Part shown: one piece after another, positions 1 through 7,399 of the stretch | Numbering within the stretch: position 1 is the stretch's first letter | How the letters are laid out: each line of letters starts with the position of its first letter | Assembly: GCF_032121415.1 (NCBI RefSeq) | Contig: NZ_CP135079.1 | Location: 3,596,001-3,660,000 of the forward strand | Direction of reading: 5' to 3' | From: Streptomyces parvus | GTDB lineage: Bacteria; Actinomycetota; Actinomycetes; Streptomycetales; Streptomycetaceae | DNA: 64,000 nucleotides | Made by a program: the position numbers and the translations under genes | The notes under the pieces: model-generated | Seen by the model: only the letters and a program-made list of their open reading frames with translations | Databases searched by the model: none | What the model was told of the DNA's origin: nothing

Positions 1-99
1 GCGGGTGTCGATGGCTTCCGGCGAGCTGGTGAGCACGGCGGGTGCCGGCACGCTCTTCGTGAGCGTGAGCACCTTCGAGCTGCCCTGTTCTTCGGACAT
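1..99 (-). CDS. SigB/SigF-family RNA polymerase sigma factor, N-terminus only
   Basis: Only the first 33 codons are in the window; the gene continues past the left edge. The ATG at 99-97 is preceded by a strong ribosome binding site (AAGGGGG on the minus strand). The translated start, MSEEQGSSKVLTLTKS, followed by a proline/alanine-rich linker and EAIDTR, resembles the N-terminus I recall for streptomycete SigB-like stress/development sigma factors of the SigN/SigF group. It lies directly downstream of and codirectional with the complete sigF-type gene, matching the sigF-sigN tandem of other streptomycetes. No sigma domain is visible here, so the assignment rests on the leader peptide and context. 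Confidence 0.6.
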   Translation of the reverse strand, partial: MSEEQGSSKVLTLTKSVPAPAVLTSSPEAIDTR

Positions 100-212
100 G
101 CCACCCCCTTGAGGTCGCGGACGGTCGCGGCGGCCGCGACCATCGGAGGAACGCAGCCTCCACCTGAATACCGGAGGTGGGGCTGCGGCAAACGCGCTTC
201 GAGCAGAATGTC

Positions 213-244
213 ACATGTCGGCAACACGCTGTAGTGACATGTCG
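213..244. repeat. Direct repeat ACATGTCG between the two sigma genes
   Basis: ACATGTCG occurs at 213-220 and again at 237-244, 24 bp apart, in the 234-bp gap ahead of the left-edge sigma gene. Each copy contains the palindrome ACATGT, and the second is flanked to give GTGACATGTCGAC. The gap otherwise shows nothing recognisable. A regulator or promoter role is inferred from position only. Confidence 0.3.
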
Positions 245-333
245 ACAAGTCAGCGCCGAATCCGCCCTGGAAACAGGGGGTGTGGCCTTTTTATGCCGTC
301 AGAACTGGTCTGTGGACGGTCTACCCGTTCCGG

Positions 334-1212
334 TTACGCCTCGATCCTGTTTGCGGATCTCAAGCGGGCGAAACTTCTGGCGAGGAGCCTTGACACATGC
401 ATCTGGGAGACGCCGAGCTCGGCGCTGATCTGAGACTGGGTCAAGTTGCTGTAGTAGCGCAGCAGAAGGATGCGCTGTTCGCGCTCGGGAAGCTGGACGA
501 GGAGGTGCCGGACGAGGTCGCGGTGCTCGACGCCCGCGAGCGCGGGGTCCTCGTAGCCGAGCCGGTCGAGGAGCCCGGGCAGTCCGTCGCCCTCCTGGGC
601 GGCCTCCAGTGAGGTCGCGTGGTACGAGCGCCCGGCTTCGATGCAGGCCAGTACCTCGTCCTCGGAGATCTTCAGCCGCTCGGCGATCTCGGCGGTGGTC
701 GGGGACCTGCCGTGAGCGGTCGTCAGGTCCTCGGTGGCGCCGGTGACCTGGACCCAGAGTTCGTGCAGTCGGCGGGGGACGTGGACGGTGCGCACGTTGT
801 CGCGGAAGTAGCGTTTGATCTCGCCGACGACGGTGGGCATCGCGAACGTGGGGAACTGGACGCCGCGCTCCGGGTCGAACCGGTCGATGGCGTTGATCAG
901 GCCGATCGTGCCGACCTGGACGACGTCCTCCATCGGCTCGTTGCGGCTGCGGAAACGCGCGGCGGCGTACCGGACGAGGGGGAGGTTCGCCTCGATGAGG
1001 GCGGCCCGGACCCGGCGGTGTTCCGGAGTGCCCGGCTCCAGGTCCTTGAGCTGACCGAAGAGGACCTGTGTGAGCGCCCTGGTGTCGGCGCCGCGAGCCC
1101 GGGCGGGCGGGGCCGATGGGTCCGGGGTCTCGGTCTGGATGTCCTCGGCCGGAACGGTCGGCACGGCTTGGGCGGTCTGGGGAGGCACTTGAGGCGCTGT
1201 ACTGGCCGGCAC
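334..1212 (-). CDS. sigF: SigB/SigF-family RNA polymerase sigma factor (SigF-like)
   Basis: This 292-residue protein is an alternative sigma factor of the SigB/SigF class, which in Streptomyces directs late sporulation and stress genes and is normally held by an anti-sigma kinase. A proline-rich, non-conserved leader of about 45 residues is followed by region 2 ([20 protein letters not shown], then [20 protein letters not shown] and [19 protein letters not shown]), region 3 (PRRLHELW) and region 4 with a helix-turn-helix near the C-terminus ([20 protein letters not shown]). The start is GTG at 1212 with an AAAGGGG element about 10 bases upstream. Just above it, GTTGAC-like hexamers recur (about 1232-1260), a likely promoter zone. 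No rsbW/rsbV partner is next to it. A second sigma gene of the same family starts 234 bp downstream. Confidence 0.9.
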   Translation of the reverse strand: MPASTAPQVPPQTAQAVPTVPAEDIQTETPDPSAPPARARGADTRALTQVLFGQLKDLEPGTPEHRRVRAALIEANLPLVRYAAARFRSRNEPMEDVVQVGTIGLINAIDRFDPERGVQFPTFAMPTVVGEIKRYFRDNVRTVHVPRRLHELWVQVTGATEDLTTAHGRSPTTAEIAERLKISEDEVLACIEAGRSYHATSLEAAQEGDGLPGLLDRLGYEDPALAGVEHRDLVRHLLVQLPEREQRILLLRYYSNLTQSQISAELGVSQMHVSRLLARSFARLRSANRIEA

Positions 1213-1398
1213 GGTGACGCCACCCCTTTGCGGTCAACTACGGTCAACTCATCCGTCAAAAGCGGTCATAGCATCACAAGACATGTCCACTGTGTGCAAG
1301 CACCTCATAGTGCCGTGTTGACGGCATAAGGGTTTAAAAGGAACAGAGAAACCCCCCGCCTGAACGGCGAGGGGTCGACGGAACCGGGACGAGCGAGG

Positions 1399-1692
1399 TC
1401 AGAAGGGGTAGTCCGCGATCACCCAAGTGGCGAATTCGCGCCACTGTCCGGCGGCGGCCTGGTGGGCGGGGTGCTCGATGTACCGCTTGAGCGCGTCCTC
1501 GTCGGCGACGGCGGAGTTGATGGCGTAGTCGTACGCGATCGGCCGGTCGGTGATGTTCCAGGCGCACTCCCAGAACTCCAGCTCAGGAACCTGCCCCGCC
1601 AGCTCCCGGAAGGCCCGGTCCCCGGCCACGACCCGCGGGTCGTTCCGCTCGACGCCGTCGTTCAGCTTGAAGAGCACCAGGTGGCGGATCAT
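1399..1692 (-). CDS. Dabb (stress-responsive A/B barrel) domain protein
   Basis: This 97-residue protein is a single ferredoxin-like Dabb domain. The N-terminus MIRHLVLFKLNDGV is the typical first strand, and the segment around WNITDRPIAYDYAI, DEDALKRYIEHPAHQAAA and the closing ADYPF fit the family, whose members form small dimeric barrels. Some are stress-induced and a few act as cyclases, but no specific activity can be read here. AGGAGC precedes the ATG. It lies 10 bp downstream of the 54-residue membrane peptide on the same strand, so the two are probably cotranscribed and lead towards the sigF gene. Confidence 0.8.
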   Translation of the reverse strand: MIRHLVLFKLNDGVERNDPRVVAGDRAFRELAGQVPELEFWECAWNITDRPIAYDYAINSAVADEDALKRYIEHPAHQAAAGQWREFATWVIADYPF

Positions 1693-1702
1693 CGTGCGGC
1701 TC

Positions 1703-1867
1703 CTACTTCACCAGTTCTGACATGAAGTCACCGACGCTCTGGGCGGCGGTGGAAATGCCTTCGAACCCTACCTGGACCAGTTCGGCGGCCCGCTGGGGAG
1801 ACATGATGATCGTGTACAGCACGAAGACCACCAGCATGTAGATGATGATCGTCTTTGCCTTGGCCAC
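1703..1867 (-). CDS. 54-residue single-span membrane peptide
   Basis: A GTG start at 1867, preceded by GGGGAGG, opens a 54-codon gene. The product has a short basic head (VAKAKT), one hydrophobic segment of about 17 residues (IIIYMLVVFVLYTIIM), then an amphipathic tail (AELVQVGFEGISTAAQSVGD). This suggests a membrane-anchored small protein with a soluble helix. It has no recognisable family to me, though its position upstream of the Dabb gene and close spacing suggest one operon. Good start signal, sensible membrane topology and codon bias support it being real. Function unknown. Confidence 0.7.
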   Translation of the reverse strand: MAKAKTIIIYMLVVFVLYTIIMSPQRAAELVQVGFEGISTAAQSVGDFMSELVK

Positions 1868-2148
1868 AACCGTGCCTCCCCGTCGACCTCACGTGCGATC
1901 GGGCGATTCTATCCGCACGAATGGCCGTATCCGGTGGCCGTTTTTGATCACTGATGTGCCTTTTAAGGACCTACGACCCAGCCATCAGGGCCTTTCGCCG
2001 GACCCCACGAGCCTCGCCGCCCGGCACGATGGACAACGAGCCCGACGGGACCAGGCAGGACCCGGAAGGCAGGAACAGGGCCTCTCTGTGGGGCCGCCCG
2101 CCGCGCGATTCCCCCCTGACCGCGGCGGACGACCAGCAGGCCCTGTTC

Positions 2149-2549
2149 TCACCGGGGGAAGCGGCTTGTCCCCCCGATGCCGCTTCCCCCGACCTGACCT
2201 TCGGGTTTCGACTCGGAGGTCACTTCCACGCTCAGCGGTGTCTGGTCGGGGGAAGCGCGCTGCCCCCCTTCGCGAGTTCCTCCGGTACGACAGCGGTATC
2301 GGGGATGTACCAGGTGGACGAGCCGGGCAGACCAGGATTCCCGGCCCCTTCGACGCAGCCGAGTTCGTCTACGCGCTTCTCAAGCTGACGGCGTACGAGC
2401 TTCGCGGCACGCTCGTGGTCCCACGTCGGTGACACCGGTTCGATGATGCCCTCGATGATCTGGACGCGATCCCCGCGGATCCGCTGCACGGCGAACTTCA
2501 GGGCGCGCTCGGCGTTGATGCCTTGGCTGTAGTCCGGTGCCCTGGTCAT
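2149..2549 (-). pseudogene. Uma2-family (DUF820) gene, frameshifted and 3'-truncated
   Basis: From the ATG at 2549 (AGGA element upstream) the frame reads a Uma2-like N-terminus: VQIIEGIIEPVSPTWDHERA, then GNPGLPGSSTWYIPDTAVVP and EELAKGGSALPP. Uma2 proteins are PD-(D/E)XK-fold putative endonucleases of about 190 residues. At the run of C near 2246-2250 the frame goes to a stop at 2232. Shifting by one base restores the family continuation LSVEVTSES, which then degenerates and stops at 2149. The catalytic C-terminal half (the region after VEVTSES) is missing, so the gene is dead even if the frameshift were a sequencing error. It sits at the left end of the accessory insert. Confidence 0.7.
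2154..2190. repeat. 12-bp perfect inverted repeat in the Uma2 remnant
   Basis: GGGGGAAGCGGC at 2154-2165 pairs perfectly with GCCGCTTCCCCC at 2179-2190 across a 13-base loop. The same core GGGGGAAGCG recurs at about 2248-2257. The repeat lies exactly where the Uma2 similarity stops, which suggests a small repeat or recombination scar rather than coding sequence. Confidence 0.4.
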
Positions 2550-2905
2550 TGCATCCTGCTTCCATCCACGTACGAGACAGAGGTGTGACGCATCCCGCCC
2601 CGTCGGCACGGACCGCCGGGGTGCGCGAACCATTGCCTTTCACCCGGTCGGGGGGCGTGAGCTGATGGCCCTGCGTGCGCGGAGCGACGGCGGCTTTCAC
2701 GGGGAGACCCTCCCGCATGCGCGGGGCCCCGTGGCTTCCATGCGGCAGTGGTGATTCTGCCCGCAGCGGGCAGAACAGCGCGGCCTCCTCGCGAGGGGGT
2801 CTTGTCCATCTGGTTTTCAGGGACCGTGTGTTCGTCTTGCTGAGTGCGCTCTGTGCTGCGATTTCGTAGTCCGGGCAGCGGCGATCCGATCAGCCGCGAT
2901 GGGGC
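2550..2905. other. Noncoding gap with one hairpin
   Basis: No convincing gene is seen. A hairpin at 2755-2775 (TTCTGCCC / GGGCAGAA) lies downstream of the minus-strand HTH gene and could be part of its termination region, though it has no T-run. The rest is unremarkable GC-rich sequence, perhaps remnants. Confidence 0.35.
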
Positions 2906-3952
2906 TCAGACGGGCTTGAGCAGGGTGCGGAGGTTGTCCATGTGGGCCTTCACTGCGGCGATCTCGGTGGGGTCGGGTGTGGCATCGCCGGCCGTGGTCT
3001 GGGCTCGGTGGCAGGGGCGGCATAGGCCGTCGGGGAGGGCTTCCGGGAGGCCGGGGCGGCCGCAGTCGGTGCATTCGACGAGGATGCGGCGGGTGGGAGC
3101 GGGCGCGTCGGATGCGGAGCTGGCGCCGGCCGGCAGCCGGGGCGGCAGCTTGTCGATGAGGCGGCGGCGGAGGAGTCCGACGGGTGAGTCGACCTGGGCG
3201 GGGAGTCCTGCGGTCAGGGCGCTGGTGAGGTAGTCGACGGTGACGCCCCGGTCGAGCCATTGCGCCGCGAGGGGTTCGAGGGTGGCGCAGTCGTCGGCGG
3301 AGAGGCCCAGGCGGTGGTCGTCGCGGCCGAGGCGGACGAGCGCGAAGTAGGCGGGGGAGGGCTCGGTCGGCTGCGCGGGCACGGCGGCGGGTGCCTGGGC
3401 CGGGGTGCGTTGGGGCGGTACGGCGGTGGGTGTGGGGACCTGTTCGGCCGCCGCCGGGCTTTCTGGCCGCGTGGGTGGCGGCGGCTTCCCGGCCGGGACC
3501 CACGGGGGCGGCGGGGCCGTGTCGGGTGCGGGCGCTGCGGTCTGCGCGGCGGTCTCGGTGGCGAGGTAGGTGTTCCACCACTCGTTGTCGCGGGCGGTGC
3601 GGGACCAGAACGTGCGGAACACCCACCGGGTTTCGTCGCCGGCGCCGACAGGGCACCGTACGCGCCGCAGGTGCCCGGCGACGGACAGGGCCTTCAGGGC
3701 GGTGGAGATGGCCTGCTGCCCGTACAGCGGGAGCTGCTTGGCCAGTTCCTTCACGCTCATCGAGGCACCATCGGGAAGGCGGTCGACGAACCCGGCGACG
3801 TATCGCTCGCGCGTCGGCAGCAAGGCGAAGTCATCACGAGCACGCGCTTGTTGGCCGGGTGCGGAGCGTTTGCCGTACCCGGGCTTGGCCATCGGGTAGG
3901 CGGGCGAGACTGCGGGGACGTGCAGGGCAGAGCTAAGGTGCTGAGTAGCCAC
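2906..3952 (-). CDS. Winged-helix-like DNA-binding protein with C-terminal zinc ribbon
   Basis: This 348-residue protein belongs to a helix-turn-helix family I recall as recurrent in streptomycete genomes. Residues about 40-115 form a winged-helix-like region (SVKELAKQLPLYGQQAISTA, LSVAGHLRRVR), followed by WVFRTFWSRTARDNEWW. A long Pro/Ala linker then leads to a second helical region and a C-terminal Cys4 ribbon (CTDCGRP ... CRPCHRA). The start used is GTG at 3952; an in-frame ATG 20 codons later (MAKPGYGKR) is an alternative, and neither has a strong ribosome binding site. A role in DNA binding is likely from the fold; target unknown. It stands alone in the accessory insert, transcribed leftward. 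Confidence 0.7.
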   Translation of the reverse strand: MATQHLSSALHVPAVSPAYPMAKPGYGKRSAPGQQARARDDFALLPTRERYVAGFVDRLPDGASMSVKELAKQLPLYGQQAISTALKALSVAGHLRRVRCPVGAGDETRWVFRTFWSRTARDNEWWNTYLATETAAQTAAPAPDTAPPPPWVPAGKPPPPTRPESPAAAEQVPTPTAVPPQRTPAQAPAAVPAQPTEPSPAYFALVRLGRDDHRLGLSADDCATLEPLAAQWLDRGVTVDYLTSALTAGLPAQVDSPVGLLRRRLIDKLPPRLPAGASSASDAPAPTRRILVECTDCGRPGLPEALPDGLCRPCHRAQTTAGDATPDPTEIAAVKAHMDNLRTLLKPV

Positions 3953-4080
3953 GGGATCGTCTTTCTAGGGTATCGATCTTGCGGTGAGACCCCGGCCTGG
4001 TGCGACAACACCGCGTCGGGGTCGTTTGGTTCTGGCACCGTAAGCGGCCGTCACGCTGCGCCGCAAGCTGTCACGATTAG

Positions 4081-4641
4081 TCATACTGGCTGGCCGTGGC
4101 GGGGTGGGGAGGGGGGAAGGTCTTCCCCAACCCCCCCCTTTTCCACCCCCCGGTTAAAGAAGGCGCTCGAACCCCGGGTCCCGCATCCCGACGCCGGAAT
4201 CCCGGGTCCCGAGCTTCGGGCCGGAGCGCCGTCCGCGTACCCCCGGAAGAGTGACCCGACCGACCTCGAAGCCCGAGTCTCGCGGCCCGGGACCCGAGCT
4301 TCGGGACGAGTAACGTCGTTCTCTGCTGGGCCTGTTGGAGGCCTGCCGGTGGGAATGTTCGGGCTCGGTGGGGCAGCCGGTATAGGCGATGCCCGGTCGC
4401 GGTGCCCGCGGCCGAGTTCCGTGATGAGGGCCCGTTCCTCTTCAGGGGGTACGTCACGGGCCCAGGCGTCCGCCAGCACTTGTCGTTTGCGATGGATGTC
4501 CGGGATGCGGTGCCCGCGGCTGCGTTTGTGCGGCTCGGTGCAGATCGGCCACGACTCATCGGCCGACCACATCAGAGGACCGCTGACCGAACTGTCCGAT
4601 GCGGCCGGGTGCCCCGGCCGCGGAAGCAGGTGCGTGGTCAC
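4081..4641 (-). pseudogene. Possible fragment of a streptomycete hypothetical gene
   Basis: The first ~70 codons look protein-like: MWSADESWPICTEPHKR, then HRIPDIHRKRQVLADAW and PPEEERALITELGRGHRD. I recall similar segments in uncharacterised streptomycete proteins. Beyond this the frame runs into the GC-rich repeat cluster and becomes low-complexity Pro/Arg sequence. No ribosome binding site is evident. Most likely a decayed fragment; it could also be chance in GC-rich DNA. Confidence 0.3.
4201..4305. repeat. Pair of near-identical 20-bp repeats
   Basis: CCCGGGTCCCGAGCTTCGGG (4201-4220) and CCCGGGACCCGAGCTTCGGG (4286-4305) differ at one base and are 85 bp apart. Similar partial copies (CCCGGGTCCCG, CCCGAGTCTCG) lie around them, so this is a small degenerate repeat cluster. 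No open frame makes sense of it. Confidence 0.5.
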
Positions 4642-4749
4642 GCCCCGGAGCGCCCCAGCTTCGGGAAGAGCCCCTGGATATGTATGGGGCGCGGCGGCCT
4701 AGTTCTGGTCACGGCGGTGACAATAGGCCACCGGGCCGGCCCGGCCGAC

Positions 4750-4765
4750 AGTTGCGCGCAACTGC
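4750..4765. promoter_or_regulatory. 16-bp perfect palindrome upstream of the DUF6879/XRE operon
   Basis: CAGTTGCGCGCAACTG is a perfect 16-bp palindrome centred about 107 bp before the first gene of the operon that encodes an XRE regulator. A related half-site, TGCGCAAT, follows at about 4793-4800. A binding site for the operon's own regulator is a reasonable inference; it was not tested. Confidence 0.4.
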
Positions 4766-4863
4766 TCTACCTTGATGACGATCTGCAATCCTGCGCAATC
4801 GGTCGGCGGCCGAGTGCTATTCACCGCATCCTGGATTCCCACCCGGCGTAGACGGAGGGCACC

Positions 4864-5607
4864 ATGACGCGCCTCAGGTTCCTTGGTACCACCAGCGACG
4901 ACGGCGACTGCCCCACGCTTTACGAGGTCGAGGGCACTACTGACGTCCTTGTCCAGGGCGATCGCGTGACCGACCCCGAACAGCTGGCCCAGCTCCGCGA
5001 CGTGAAGGACGGCGAGACGTTCGTGCTGGTGCCACGCGATCTCCTGGTCCGCTTCGCCCCACGCACCATCGCTCCGGAAATGGTGCCCTTCTCCGAGATC
5101 GTCACGCAGTTCCGCGAGTTCAAGCACACAGCCTTCCGGCTGGAGACCCGGCGCGGATACGCCTCCGACCGCAACAGTCCGAAAGGGGGGCGGTGGAAGA
5201 GCGGCGTCGATATTTCGGCCGAGCCGGACAACGCATGGCGCGAGAACGTCCGGGCGCAGACAGCTGAGGGCAAGCGGTTCGAGCGGGTTCGGCTCGTCGA
5301 CCAGCCTCTCACCGAGGGGCAGCAGTTTCTGCTGGACAGCGGCCATAGCAACGTGGCGGCCGGTGAGGACGTCCGTAACCTGCCACGGCCCGAGGCGGAC
5401 CGGCTGGGCCTGCCGGAACACGACTTCTGGCTGTTCGACTCCCGGCTGGTCGCCCGTTTCGTCTTCGACGAGGACGACACGACCCTCGGCGTCATCCTGA
5501 GTGAGGACCCGGCCGAGGTCCCGCTCGCATGCCAGGCGCGAGACGCGGCCTGGCACCACGCGACGCACACCGCGGACTTCGCGAGGGCGGTAGCTTCGAC
5601 CGGGTGA
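4864..5607 (+). CDS. DUF6879-family protein with an extra N-terminal module
   Basis: The gene is 247 codons with GGAGGGCACC before the ATG. Residues about 1-65 (FLGTTSDDGDCPTLYEVEG ... VLVQGDRVTDPEQLAQLRDV) resemble small stand-alone actinobacterial proteins of about 65-70 residues. Residues about 75-240 match the DUF6879 family (FKHTAFRLETRRGYASD, RVRLVDQPLTEGQQF, and the closing PEHDFWLFDSRLVARFVFDE). These two pieces are usually separate proteins, so this looks like a fusion. DUF6879 genes commonly neighbour XRE/DUF5753 regulators in streptomycetes, as here: the stop overlaps the regulator start (GTGA). Biochemical function unknown; a partner or sensor for the regulator is inferred from linkage. 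Confidence 0.75.
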   Translation: MTRLRFLGTTSDDGDCPTLYEVEGTTDVLVQGDRVTDPEQLAQLRDVKDGETFVLVPRDLLVRFAPRTIAPEMVPFSEIVTQFREFKHTAFRLETRRGYASDRNSPKGGRWKSGVDISAEPDNAWRENVRAQTAEGKRFERVRLVDQPLTEGQQFLLDSGHSNVAAGEDVRNLPRPEADRLGLPEHDFWLFDSRLVARFVFDEDDTTLGVILSEDPAEVPLACQARDAAWHHATHTADFARAVASTG

Positions 5608-6527
5608 GCACCGACTTCCAAAACGCGCGGGTCGCTCTGGGAGCACGCCTCCGCGAGCTACGGAGCGGAGCCGGTCTCAACGGCAAGGAAGTGGCCGAGA
5701 CACTCGGCTGGCAACGCTCGAAGGTCTCGCGCCTGGAGACGGGGAAGCAGACCCCCACCGCGAGCGACCTCACGCAGTGGTCCCAGGCGGTGGGGCGGCC
5801 TGACGTGGCAACCGAGTTACGGGGACGGCTCGTCGGTCTGGAATCGCAGTACCGGTCGTGGCGTCGACAACTCGCCGGTGGCCATCGGGCACGCCAGGAA
5901 CTGGCCGTCACCGAGACGATGACTACGCAGCTCATCCGAGGCGTGGAGGTGTCCCGCATTCCGGGGCTGTTGCAGACTGCGGACTACGCCCGGCACACGT
6001 TCGAGGCGAACGCCGATTTTCGCAGGATCCCTCGGGACGTCGAGGCAGCGGTCCGGGCACGTATGCGCCGTCAACAGGCTTTGTACGAGGCGGGCAAACT
6101 CTTCCGGTTCGTGGTGTGGGAAGCGGCGTTGTACGTGCTGACGTGCCCCCGTGAGGTCATGGCCGCACAACTGGACCGCCTGGCCGGGCTGATCGGCCTG
6201 GACACCGTCGAGATCAGCGTCCTCCCCCTCGGCGCTCAGCTGCGGCGCGCACCTGGCCACGGGTTCTGGATCTACGACCGGCGTCGCGTGATTGTGGAGA
6301 CGATCAACACTGAGATGTGGCTCGACGACGAGGAGAACGTCGTTCTCTATGAGCGGGCGTGGGATCTGATGGCCGAAGCCGCAGTCCAGGGGCCTCAGGC
6401 GCGGCGTTTGATCGGCCGCGCGCGAGCTTCGCTGGAGCTAGCTCGATTGAACAACTGCGCTCAACATGGTGACGGGTATTCGCAACCCGGCGCAATCGCC
6501 CAACGCCCCCCCACCTCGGCTCCCTAA
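5604..6527 (+). CDS. XRE-family regulator with DUF5753 domain
   Basis: The 307-residue product starts at a GTG overlapping the previous stop codon, with GAGGGCGG upstream; longer in-frame starts inside the previous gene are less likely. Residues about 8-60 form a Cro/CI helix-turn-helix (LGARLRELRSGAGLNGKEVA, LGWQRSKVSRLETGKQTP). The remainder is DUF5753 (SRIPGLLQTADYARHTFEA, ARMRRQQALYE, FRFVVWEAALY, ISVLPLGAQLRRAPGHGFW). Proteins of this type are abundant in Streptomyces, where some control development and antibiotic genes with a small DUF397 partner. Here the partner position is taken by DUF6879 upstream and cysteine-containing small genes downstream. Autoregulation through the palindrome at 4750-4765 is possible. 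Confidence 0.85.
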   Translation: MSTDFQNARVALGARLRELRSGAGLNGKEVAETLGWQRSKVSRLETGKQTPTASDLTQWSQAVGRPDVATELRGRLVGLESQYRSWRRQLAGGHRARQELAVTETMTTQLIRGVEVSRIPGLLQTADYARHTFEANADFRRIPRDVEAAVRARMRRQQALYEAGKLFRFVVWEAALYVLTCPREVMAAQLDRLAGLIGLDTVEISVLPLGAQLRRAPGHGFWIYDRRRVIVETINTEMWLDDEENVVLYERAWDLMAEAAVQGPQARRLIGRARASLELARLNNCAQHGDGYSQPGAIAQRPPTSAP

Positions 6528-6592
6528 CGTGCTGGTCGTGGCCACGCGAATGCGTGCCGATCACGATTCCCCCACCTGCCGAAGGAAGAGCC

Positions 6593-6745
6593 ATGAGTGC
6601 GCGGACCATGCCCTCACGCTGGCCGGAAGCTACCTGTCGCACCCTTCTTGACCACACCACAACCTGTGCCGCTTGCCGCGCCGGAGCTACCTGCCCGACG
6701 GCCTTGAGCTTGGGACGTGCTTGGCGGGAGGCGCGGCGCGGATGA
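6593..6745 (+). CDS. 50-residue cysteine-containing small protein
   Basis: ATG at 6593 follows AAGGAAGAG at good spacing. The 50-residue product (MSARTMPSRWPEATC ...) contains a cluster of cysteines and histidine (LLDHTTTCAACRAGATCPT) of the CxxC type, suggesting a small metal-binding or zinc-ribbon-like protein. Its stop overlaps the next start (ATGA), indicating translational coupling. It begins 65 bp after the XRE gene on the same strand. No family recognised. Confidence 0.6.
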   Translation: MSARTMPSRWPEATCRTLLDHTTTCAACRAGATCPTALSLGRAWREARRG

Positions 6746-7038
6746 GGTGTTACGTGGACGGGGAGGCGCACGACCTGTCGGTCGAGGACGAGACGGGGGC
6801 TTACTGCGTCGAGCGTGGGTTGACGTTGTTGTGGCGTGGTGATCCGGTCACCGCCGCCGAGGGGGCCGGGGGGCCGGTCGTTGCCCAGGACGCGCTGTCA
6901 CCTGGGGCGGACGGTCCGTGCAGCGTTGTGTGCCGAAGTGCGCTGGTGACGGACCTGGCCGACGTGCACGTCCTGTGCCGCCTGCCAACGTGCGCCTGCC
7001 CGTGCCATGCGGTGGCCACCGCTCTCCGGGACGCCTGA
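6742..7038 (+). CDS. 98-residue hypothetical protein of the XRE operon
   Basis: The ATG overlaps the previous stop (ATGA) and the stop overlaps the next start (TGATG). The product starts MRCYVDGEAHDLSVEDETG and ends with a cysteine-rich stretch (CRLPTCACPCHAVATAL). The N-terminal part (CYVDG...HDLSVED, ERGLTLLWRG) resembles small uncharacterised streptomycete proteins I have seen near similar loci, but I cannot name a family. The C-terminal CxCxCH arrangement suggests metal binding. Function unknown. Confidence 0.6.
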   Translation: MRCYVDGEAHDLSVEDETGAYCVERGLTLLWRGDPVTAAEGAGGPVVAQDALSPGADGPCSVVCRSALVTDLADVHVLCRLPTCACPCHAVATALRDA

Positions 7039-7271
7039 TGACGCTCAACTTGTCGGTCACGGATGTCCGTACCTGCGAGGCGTGCCGGCTATCCCCGGTA
7101 ACCGCCGCCCGGCGCAGCGCCCTTGGCCGGGATCTGTTGTGCCGGGCGTGTGCTGAGGGTGGCTGCCCGCGTCGGGTCGATCTGTTTCCGCCGTACGGGA
7201 TTTACCGGCTTCGCCCCACCGAGAGCCGGTCAGTGGTATCGAATGCACCGATCAGAGGAGACGGACGATGA
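7038..7271 (+). CDS. 77-residue small protein with two CxxC motifs
   Basis: Start and stop are both shared with the neighbours (TGATG, ATGA). The product carries CEAC near residue 13 and CRAC near residue 36, a zinc-ribbon-like Cys4 pattern, in RTCEACRLSPVTAARRSALG and RDLLCRACAEGGCP. The last ~25 residues coincide with the leader of the following peptide gene and are Arg/Ser-rich, so the C-terminus may matter less than the coupling. No family recognised; a small DNA- or protein-binding zinc knuckle is a guess. Confidence 0.6.
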   Translation: MTLNLSVTDVRTCEACRLSPVTAARRSALGRDLLCRACAEGGCPRRVDLFPPYGIYRLRPTESRSVVSNAPIRGDGR

Positions 7272-7399
7272 TCACCACCCCCGTGCACATTCAGGCCGGG
7301 AAGCATGGCGGGGCCCCGTCGGACAAGCCGTGGACTCCGCCGCAGGAGCCGAAGCCGTCGCCGGATGGCAGCCGGCCTCAGTTCGTGCCGCAGTCGTGA
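7268..7399 (+). CDS. 43-residue proline-rich peptide, candidate RiPP precursor
   Basis: ATG at 7268 is preceded by AGAGGAGACGG, the best ribosome binding site in this operon. The peptide begins MITTPVHIQAGKHGG and continues with a Pro/Lys/Ser-rich tail (PWTPPQEPKPSPDGSRPQ). It has no cysteine. It ends with GTGA overlapping the start of a PIMT-like methyltransferase of the kind that accompanies ATP-grasp RiPP (graspetide-type) systems. The GKHG...SPDGS layout loosely recalls the C-terminal part of those precursors, but the acidic/Thr core is absent. Candidate or decayed precursor; low certainty about function, moderate that it is translated. Confidence 0.5.
   Translation: MITTPVHIQAGKHGGAPSDKPWTPPQEPKPSPDGSRPQFVPQS

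Larger units (their letters stand above)
3953..4749. other. Mostly noncoding stretch with GC-rich repeats and a gene fragment
   Basis: About 800 bases without a convincing intact gene. Near 4081-4641 the minus strand is open and its first ~70 codons look coding (see the pseudogene entry); the rest is low-complexity. Near-identical 20-mers lie at 4201-4220 (CCCGGGTCCCGAGCTTCGGG) and 4286-4305 (one mismatch). Confidence 0.5.
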
